18,978 nucleotides of DNA from JANYHF01 sp031367715 (GTDB lineage: Bacteria > Pseudomonadota > Alphaproteobacteria > Rhizobiales > Hyphomicrobiaceae): assembly GCA_031367715.1 (NCBI GenBank), contig JANLQJ010000410.1, positions 1-18,978 of the forward strand, written 5' to 3'. This document shows, one piece after another, positions 14,442 through 18,978 of the stretch (the first letter of the stretch is position 1; each line of letters starts with the position of its first letter). The notes beneath the pieces are model-generated. The model ran no database searches. It had not been told where the DNA came from and saw only the letters and a program-made list of their open reading frames with translations. Position numbers and translations under genes: made by a program.

Positions 14442-14987
14442 TCAAGTCTTTGTGGCAGCGCCAGACGAGTGAGCCCCGGTCAACCGCTTGCGCATCAGAA
14501 TTTCGCTCCTGCCGTCGACCACGAGATCGTCAATCGCGGCAACCTGAGTGAAACCAGTCTTATGGTAGAATTGTTGTGCTGCGATGTTGAAATCGGACAC
14601 GCTCAGCCACAAGTTGGATGCCCGCGAGCGGCGGGCGTCAACCTCCCACCACTCCATCGCCGCCCGTGCGAGACCCTGGCGCTGATAGTGCGGGATGACC
14701 GCAAAGAGCGTCAGGAACGGCCCCTTCAGCCAGCCGTCGCGTATCACCATGGCCCCCGCCGGTTCGCCATCGACAGTCAGGCACCAGCTTTTCGCGTGCT
14801 CTTGCGAGCCGGGGCCCATCGCCTGGACAAGCCCATTGATCGATGTTCCAAGCGTCGACCAGGGATTGATAGCGGCGAGCTGATCGGCCAGATTCTCCGC
14901 CTGTCCCACCGTCATGGGCATCAGGCCAGCCCGGCGGCCCGAAGCTGTCGTTCCAAGTGCCTGCGGGGAACGGGGCCAGAGGTCCAT
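14442..14987 (-). CDS. GNAT-family N-acetyltransferase
   Basis: GNAT enzymes transfer an acetyl group from acetyl-CoA to an amine. In this 181-residue protein motif A is LFAVIPHYQRQGLARAAMEWW, with the CoA-binding Q-R-Q-G-L-A at 102-107. Motif B is LSVSDFNIAAQQFYHKTGFTQV, with the usual N-x-x-A-x-x-F-Y-x-x-x-G-F. The fold runs from GLMPMTVGQAENLADQLAAI to the IDDLVVDGRSEILMRKRL ending. The substrate cannot be told. The start codon lies 12 bases after the stop of the deacetylase gene, so the two are cotranscribed. A later ATG at residue 23 or 25 would still keep the domain. Confidence 0.88.
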   Translation of the reverse strand: MDLWPRSPQALGTTASGRRAGLMPMTVGQAENLADQLAAINPWSTLGTSINGLVQAMGPGSQEHAKSWCLTVDGEPAGAMVIRDGWLKGPFLTLFAVIPHYQRQGLARAAMEWWEVDARRSRASNLWLSVSDFNIAAQQFYHKTGFTQVAAIDDLVVDGRSEILMRKRLTGAHSSGAATKT

Positions 14988-14999
14988 CGCTGTCCGCGC

Positions 15000-16160
15000 T
15001 CAACCCTTGCCCAGAAAAATCGTTGACAACCAGTCATTGCCAGCAGGACTGGCGACAGGAGCCTTGCGCCTTGGCCGGGGCTTGGGATCCGGGTTGGGAT
15101 TTGGGCCGAGGCTCGGGTCGGAGACGGAGATCGGGTTCGGGTTCGGGTTCGCCTTGCTTTCCGCCGGCTTGTCGTACTTGTCGAGATCGCCGGGCTTCTC
15201 GTTGAAGCATTCCTCGGCAATTACCGGTTTTCCGGCGGCCAGCAACTCGCCGACGGTGACGAACGCGTAGCCTTTCTTCCGCAGCGCCGGAATGAGGGTC
15301 TGCAGAGCCTCATTGGTGTGCACGCCGCGACCGTTGGCATGGCCGATGATTATCGCCCCCGGATGCACCTTGGCCAGCACTTCCTGCACAATCATGTCTG
15401 CGGTCTGGACAGCCGCCGGGTCCGCCATGGCGATATCCCACTGGATGTCCAACAGGCCCTGCTCGGCAACGGCTTGCAGGGCCTCGGCATTGCAGGCGCC
15501 ATAGGGGAAGCGATACAGCGCCAACCGGGCCGGAATACTTGAGACCACCTCCGGCTGGCCGGCAAAGCATTGCTTCTGGGTCAACTGCTCGCGCACCTGC
15601 TCATAAGCGGCCTGGGTCCGGCGGATTTCCCTCAGTGTCCCGGGCATCTCGACCCGGCGCACATTGGCGTGGCTCCAACTGTGATTGCCGATCTGGAACA
15701 GCGGATCGGCGATCAACTGCTCGGCCCGCTCGGTGTGATCCAGCATCCATTTGCCGCCGGCAAAGAACGTCGCCTTGGCCCCGTTCAGGCGCAGCGTATC
15801 AACGATGGCGCCGTCATAGCCGGTGATCTGGCCGTTCGCCTCGCACAGGTCGAAGGTCAAGGCGATCAGCTTGCGGCCGTCCTCGATCTTCACACTGCGG
15901 ATCGAGCCCATGCGCTTGGCTGGGACCGGCTCGAACGGTGTCAGGGTGCGCTTCACCGGCTTGGTGTCGGGTTCACCGTGAAGTTTTTGGATCACCCGCT
16001 CGGCTGGGTCGCTGGCCAGCGCCGCCGGCGTCCAGCACTGCGCCGGCAGACCGCCAGATCCGGCGGCCACGCTGCTGCTGGCTGTCAGCAGTGAGATCGA
16101 CAAAGCGCGGAACCAGCAGAACGTCAGACGGCGACTTGCCGTGGCGAGCATAACAGTCAT
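15000..16160 (-). CDS. Secreted polysaccharide deacetylase (NodB fold), variant motif 1
   Basis: Carbohydrate esterase family 4 enzymes remove acetyl groups from N-acetylated sugars in peptidoglycan or exopolysaccharide. The 386-residue protein has an N-terminal signal sequence (residues about 12-34), so acts outside the cytosol. NodB motifs: ALTFDLCEANG (Asp104), HSWSH (His160, His164, metal), YRFPYGAC (Arg217), DIQWDIAMADP (Trp241, Asp242) and IIIGHANG (His274). In motif 1 the usual TFDDG is TFDLC, so the second, metal-binding Asp is Leu. From about 330 the tail is NPNPNP and Pro/Lys/Arg-rich. The start ATG shares its A with the dehydratase stop (TGATG), which implies translational coupling. 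The GNAT gene follows at once. Confidence 0.88.
   Translation of the reverse strand: MTVMLATASRRLTFCWFRALSISLLTASSSVAAGSGGLPAQCWTPAALASDPAERVIQKLHGEPDTKPVKRTLTPFEPVPAKRMGSIRSVKIEDGRKLIALTFDLCEANGQITGYDGAIVDTLRLNGAKATFFAGGKWMLDHTERAEQLIADPLFQIGNHSWSHANVRRVEMPGTLREIRRTQAAYEQVREQLTQKQCFAGQPEVVSSIPARLALYRFPYGACNAEALQAVAEQGLLDIQWDIAMADPAAVQTADMIVQEVLAKVHPGAIIIGHANGRGVHTNEALQTLIPALRKKGYAFVTVGELLAAGKPVIAEECFNEKPGDLDKYDKPAESKANPNPNPISVSDPSLGPNPNPDPKPRPRRKAPVASPAGNDWLSTIFLGKG
15077..15117 (+). repeat. G-tract series with G-quadruplex potential
   Basis: The plus strand carries GGGG (15077), then GGG at 15084, 15091, 15096, 15103 and 15115, with loops of 2-9 bases, and three further GGG spaced by TTC at 15133-15147. 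The first five tracts satisfy the simple four-tract G-quadruplex rule. The tract encodes the Asn-Pro tail of the deacetylase on the opposite strand, so its cause may be the repeated codons. Confidence 0.5.
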
Positions 16161-17974
16161 CAATGATTGTCCCTCGGCAGGCCCTTGGATTGCGCGATGC
16201 GCTGATATTTCACCGCAGGTTTCAGCACCATGCCATTATTGAGCTGGTCGACGATCCCGCGCTGGATTTCCTGCCACGGCGTCTGATGTGCGGGGAAGGG
16301 ATATCCTCCCGACGCGGTTAACGTGGCACGACGATCCGCCAACTCCTTGGCGGAAATCAGGATATTGGCCTCACCCTTCTTCAGGTCGATGCGCACCCGG
16401 TCGCCGGACTTTAACAGCGCCAGCCCGCCACCCGCCGCCGCTTCCGGCGAGGCATTCAGGATCGACGGCGAGCCTGATGTGCCCGACTGCCGGCCATCGC
16501 CTATGCACGGCAGCGAGGTGATGCCGCGCGCGATCAGGCTGGCCGGCGGCTGCATATTCACCACTTCTGCCGACCCCGGATAGCCGATGGCGCCGACGCC
16601 ACGGATGACCAGGACGGTGAACTCATCGACGCCCAGCTCAGGGTCCTCGATGCGGTGGTGATAGTCCTCCGGTCCCTCAAAAATGCACACCTTGCCCTCA
16701 AAGGCTTCGGGATCCTTCGGGTTCGACAGATAGCGCTTGCGGAATTCCTCCGAGATCACGCTGGTCTTCATGATGGCACTATCGAACAGATTGCCCTTCA
16801 GGTTGACGAAACCGGCCCGCGTCTTGATCGGATTGCTCAGTGAGCGGATGACATCCGGCGTGATAATCTCGGCGTCCTGGCAATTGGCGCCGATGCTCTT
16901 GCCGTTGACGGTGAGCGCGTCCGGGTTCGGCAGCAGCTTGCCGCGCATCAGCTCGGCCACCACCGCCGGCACGCCGCCGGCGCGGTGATAGTCCTCCCCG
17001 AGATAGGCGCCCGCCGGTTGCAGGTTCACCAGCAGCGGGATCTCCAGTCCGAATTTCTGCCAATCGTCATTGTTCAGCTCAACGCCGATATGCTTGGCAA
17101 TCGCCACCAGATGGATCGGCGCATTGGTCGAGCCGCCGATGGCCGAATTGACCACGATGGCATTCTCGAACGCCTTGCGGGTAAGGATGTCCGAGGGTTT
17201 CAGATCCTCGTGCACCATCTCGACAATGCGTTTTCCCGTGGCGTACGACATCTGGCCGCGCTCGCGATAGGGCGCCGGGATGGCGGCCGAGCCCGGCAGC
17301 TGCATGCCAAGCGCCTCCGCCAGCGAGTTCATTGTCGTTGCGGTGCCCATGGTATTGCAGAAGCCGGTCGAGGGCGCGGAGGTCGCCACCAGATCGACGA
17401 AGCCCTTATAGTCGAGCTTGCCTTGCGCCAGCTCCTGGCGCGCCTTCCACACGATGGTGCCCGAACCGGTGCGCTCGCCACGGTGGAAACCGTTCAACAT
17501 CGGGCCGACCGACAGCGCAATCGCCGGAATGTTGACCGTGGAGGCCGCCATCAGCAGCGCCGGCGTGGTCTTGTCGCAGCCGATCATCAGCACGACACCA
17601 TCGAGATAATAGCCGTAGAGAACCTCGACCAAACTCAGATAGGCGAGGTTGCGGTCGAGCGCGGCGGTCGGCCGCTTGCCGGTTTCCTGGATCGGATGCA
17701 CCGGAAACTCGATCGGCACGCCGCCGGACGCGATAATGCCGTCGCGCACCCGCTTGGCCAGCTCGATATGGTGCCGGTTGCATGGCGATAAGTCCGAGCC
17801 GGTCTGCGCGATGCCGATGATCGGCTTGCCCGACTGCAGCTCCTCGACCGTCAGCCCATAATTCAGCTGCCGCTCCAGATAAAGCGCTGTCATGGCCGGA
17901 TTATCCGGATTGTCGAACCAGGCGCGGGAACGCAGCTTCTTGGGTGGAGCTTTCGGGTCCTTGGGGTTCGCCAT
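16160..17974 (-). CDS. xylD: Sugar-acid dehydratase, IlvD/Edd family, XylD-like
   Basis: IlvD/Edd enzymes use an Fe-S cluster and Mg to remove water from sugar acids or dihydroxy acids. This 604-residue protein resembles Caulobacter D-xylonate dehydratase from end to end: RSRAWFDNPDNPAMTALYLE, GKPIIGIAQTGSDLSPCNR, GCDKTTPA, APSTGFCNTMGTA, AAIPAPYRERGQM, SAEVVNMQPP, LPCIGDGRQSGTSGSPSILN and the terminal PRDNH. Likely ligands are Cys65, Cys133 and Cys206, with Lys135 of CDKT at the Mg site. Length and motifs favour a pentonate dehydratase over IlvD of branched-chain synthesis. The substrate is unproven, since no xylose genes are nearby. The start at 17974 has AAGGA six bases upstream; the TTG at 17989 would lie on top of that site. 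It heads a cluster with the deacetylase and GNAT genes. Confidence 0.87.
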   Translation of the reverse strand: MANPKDPKAPPKKLRSRAWFDNPDNPAMTALYLERQLNYGLTVEELQSGKPIIGIAQTGSDLSPCNRHHIELAKRVRDGIIASGGVPIEFPVHPIQETGKRPTAALDRNLAYLSLVEVLYGYYLDGVVLMIGCDKTTPALLMAASTVNIPAIALSVGPMLNGFHRGERTGSGTIVWKARQELAQGKLDYKGFVDLVATSAPSTGFCNTMGTATTMNSLAEALGMQLPGSAAIPAPYRERGQMSYATGKRIVEMVHEDLKPSDILTRKAFENAIVVNSAIGGSTNAPIHLVAIAKHIGVELNNDDWQKFGLEIPLLVNLQPAGAYLGEDYHRAGGVPAVVAELMRGKLLPNPDALTVNGKSIGANCQDAEIITPDVIRSLSNPIKTRAGFVNLKGNLFDSAIMKTSVISEEFRKRYLSNPKDPEAFEGKVCIFEGPEDYHHRIEDPELGVDEFTVLVIRGVGAIGYPGSAEVVNMQPPASLIARGITSLPCIGDGRQSGTSGSPSILNASPEAAAGGGLALLKSGDRVRIDLKKGEANILISAKELADRRATLTASGGYPFPAHQTPWQEIQRGIVDQLNNGMVLKPAVKYQRIAQSKGLPRDNH

Positions 17975-18077
17975 GTCGTGTCCTTGCAAAATCAGCGGTG
18001 ACTCATCTGCGCCAGCATACAGCGCCCTGCGTCGGCTTTGAACCGGTCAGCCGATCTGTCGCAGTGCCCGGCAAGGT

Positions 18078-18560
18078 TCACAGCCAGCGACGCACACGTT
18101 GCCGATACGCCTGATACGCGGCGCCAAAATGGCGGCCGAGATAGGCCTCCTCGCGATCGATGGCGAGTTTGCGCAAGGCAATCGGCATCAGCAGGCCGAG
18201 GACCAACAGCCAGGCCGAACCGAGCGCGACGGCGAGGCCGACAAAGCTGATGACCGCCCCGAGATACATCGGATTGCGCGTCCAGCCATAAATGCCGGTG
18301 GTGGCCAGCTGCGTCGCCCGCCCGGTCGGATCGACCGGCGTGCCGATGGCCTTGAAGCCAACGATCGCGGCCAGTCCGATGCCGATGCCGGCCGCGAACA
18401 CGACCCAGCCAAGCAGCTGCCAGGCGGCGTGACGCGGCATGCTGGACAGCGGCACGCTGTGCTCCAGCAGGTAGGCCGCCGCGAACGCCATCACATAGAG
18501 GATCGGCGGCCAGGCAATACGGTTCGGCCGGTCATCGGTGGGCGGCTGCGGTGTGTTCAT
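18078..18560 (-). CDS. Isoprenylcysteine carboxyl methyltransferase-family membrane protein
   Basis: A 160-residue integral membrane protein of the ICMT/PEMT-like group, which methylates small or lipid-linked substrates with S-adenosylmethionine. Hydrophobic helices lie at about 18-34 (WPPILYVMAFAAAYLLE), 46-66 (WQLLGWVVFAAGIGIGLAAIV), and 100-128 (AVISFVGLAVALGSAWLLVLGLL). The family core is GIYGWTRNPMYLG followed by EEAYLGRHFGAAYQAYRQRVRRW, which together form the cofactor site. Bacterial members rarely have known substrates. The start at 18560 is preferred because GGAAGAG precedes it; the ATG at 18572 is an alternative. It lies 103 bp upstream of the dehydratase on the same strand and may lead that operon. 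Confidence 0.85.
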   Translation of the reverse strand: MNTPQPPTDDRPNRIAWPPILYVMAFAAAYLLEHSVPLSSMPRHAAWQLLGWVVFAAGIGIGLAAIVGFKAIGTPVDPTGRATQLATTGIYGWTRNPMYLGAVISFVGLAVALGSAWLLVLGLLMPIALRKLAIDREEAYLGRHFGAAYQAYRQRVRRWL

Positions 18561-18688
18561 TCGCTCTTCCATGCCATCAGTATATCATGGCCCTCCGAGG
18601 CCTGCTCGGGCAATGCTTGGCGAGGCTTGCAACGCAATCGATCGTCGGCTGCATGGCGCGTCAAATGTACAATTGCCGATGGCGTACA

Positions 18689-18709
18689 GGGGCGAACTGC
18701 CAGTCGCCC
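18689..18709. repeat. GGGGCGA-type hairpin in the right spacer
   Basis: GGGGCGA...TCGCCC with an inner ACT/AGT, preceded by GTACA. It resembles the hairpins at 7-26, 2211-2230 and 3860-3882. The spacer from 18561 to 18800 otherwise holds no gene or clear site that I can see. Confidence 0.5.
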
Positions 18710-18800
18710 TTGCCAGGAGCGCGCTGCGCACATGACACGGGCATGCGGTCATCGGGACCGGTTCTTGTGGTTTGGCGCGGCCATCAAACGATTGCCTAGT

Positions 18801-18951
18801 CAGCAATTCTCAATGTGGGGGCAGGACACCAAAACGTAGGGGCGAGACTTGTCTCGCCCGGGGTGCAACAGCCGCTGCGTGTGCCGTGTGGCGAGACGGG
18901 CGAGACACGTCTCGCCGCTTCAGACGCCGTGCCCCAAATTGAGAACTGCTG
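18801..18951 (+). mobile_element. MITE-like element, copy B, inverted relative to copy A
   Basis: A 151-bp non-coding element. Its outer parts match the reverse complement of 2114-2269 almost base for base: about 37 bp at one end and about 85 bp at the other. The middle differs: here a second hairpin is GGCGAGAC, AC, GTCTCGCC (18899-18916). The common hairpin is GGGCGAGAC, TT, GTCTCGCCC (18840-18859). TCAAACGAT occurs on both sides (18784-18792 and 18956-18964), 9 bp as for copy A, but 8 and 4 bp outside the terminal repeats, so the target duplication is less certain. It closes a 418-bp gene-free right end. Confidence 0.82.
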
Positions 18952-18954
18952 CAG

Positions 18955-18978
18955 GTCAAACGATAGGTTGGACGGTAT
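18955..18978. repeat. 24-bp repeat, right copy
   Basis: GTCAAACGATAGGTTGG followed by ACGGTAT, matching 45-68 with one mismatch. It runs to the window edge, so its full length is unknown. Its first part includes the TCAAACGAT that also occurs left of MITE-like copy B. Confidence 0.7.

Noticed and set aside
16160..17974. Calling the dehydratase IlvD of branched-chain amino acid synthesis
   Set aside because: The RSRAWFDNPDN start, the IAQTGSDLSPCNR block and the terminal DNH match the xylonate-dehydratase branch rather than IlvD.

Overview
The window is about 19 kb of GC-rich chromosome that reads as an alphaproteobacterium. The best evidence is a circularly permuted, two-piece tmRNA gene (ssrA) with the alphaproteobacterial-type tag ANDNYAEVALAA. 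The alphaproteobacterial form of SspB and a plant/proteobacterial-type glutamate-cysteine ligase agree with this. I cannot name the order or genus.

Left part (1-3.7 kb, minus strand). Reading leftwards: an ATP-grasp protein; a possible 39-residue ORF; a 156-bp MITE-like element with terminal inverted repeats and a perfect 9-bp target duplication; ssrA; sspB, whose product delivers ssrA-tagged proteins to ClpXP; and a membrane-anchored coiled-coil protein built on a 21-residue repeat. The tag-encoding RNA and its adaptor are therefore neighbours on one strand.

Middle (3.7-9.4 kb). truA and an FtsB/DivIC-like septum protein run rightwards. Two unrecognised proteins are divergently transcribed (5131-5997 minus, 6267-7163 plus). 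A RutE-type nitroreductase and an RluB-type rRNA pseudouridine synthase run leftwards, and the latter is divergent from tadA. truA, rluB-like and tadA all serve RNA modification.

9.4-12.4 kb, minus strand. Two tandem secreted paralogues each have a signal peptide, a PAN/apple-like domain, and several copies (three and five) of a cysteine-rich module of about 62 residues that I do not recognise. Both end in an amphipathic strand with a terminal Phe. This is the strongest candidate for an undescribed protein family in the window.

Right part (12.3-19 kb). A DUF937-like protein converges on gshA. A leftward cluster then reads: ICMT-like methyltransferase, XylD-like sugar-acid dehydratase, polysaccharide deacetylase with an altered first NodB motif, GNAT acetyltransferase, gshA. 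Dehydratase and deacetylase overlap as TGATG. The right end holds a second, inverted copy of the MITE-like element, with the same ends but a different centre, and then a 24-bp sequence repeated from the window's left end.

Short hairpins of the form GGGGCGA...TCGCCC recur in the spacers and form the core of the MITE-like elements. There is no tRNA, rRNA, CRISPR array, transposase, phage gene or recognisable defence system.
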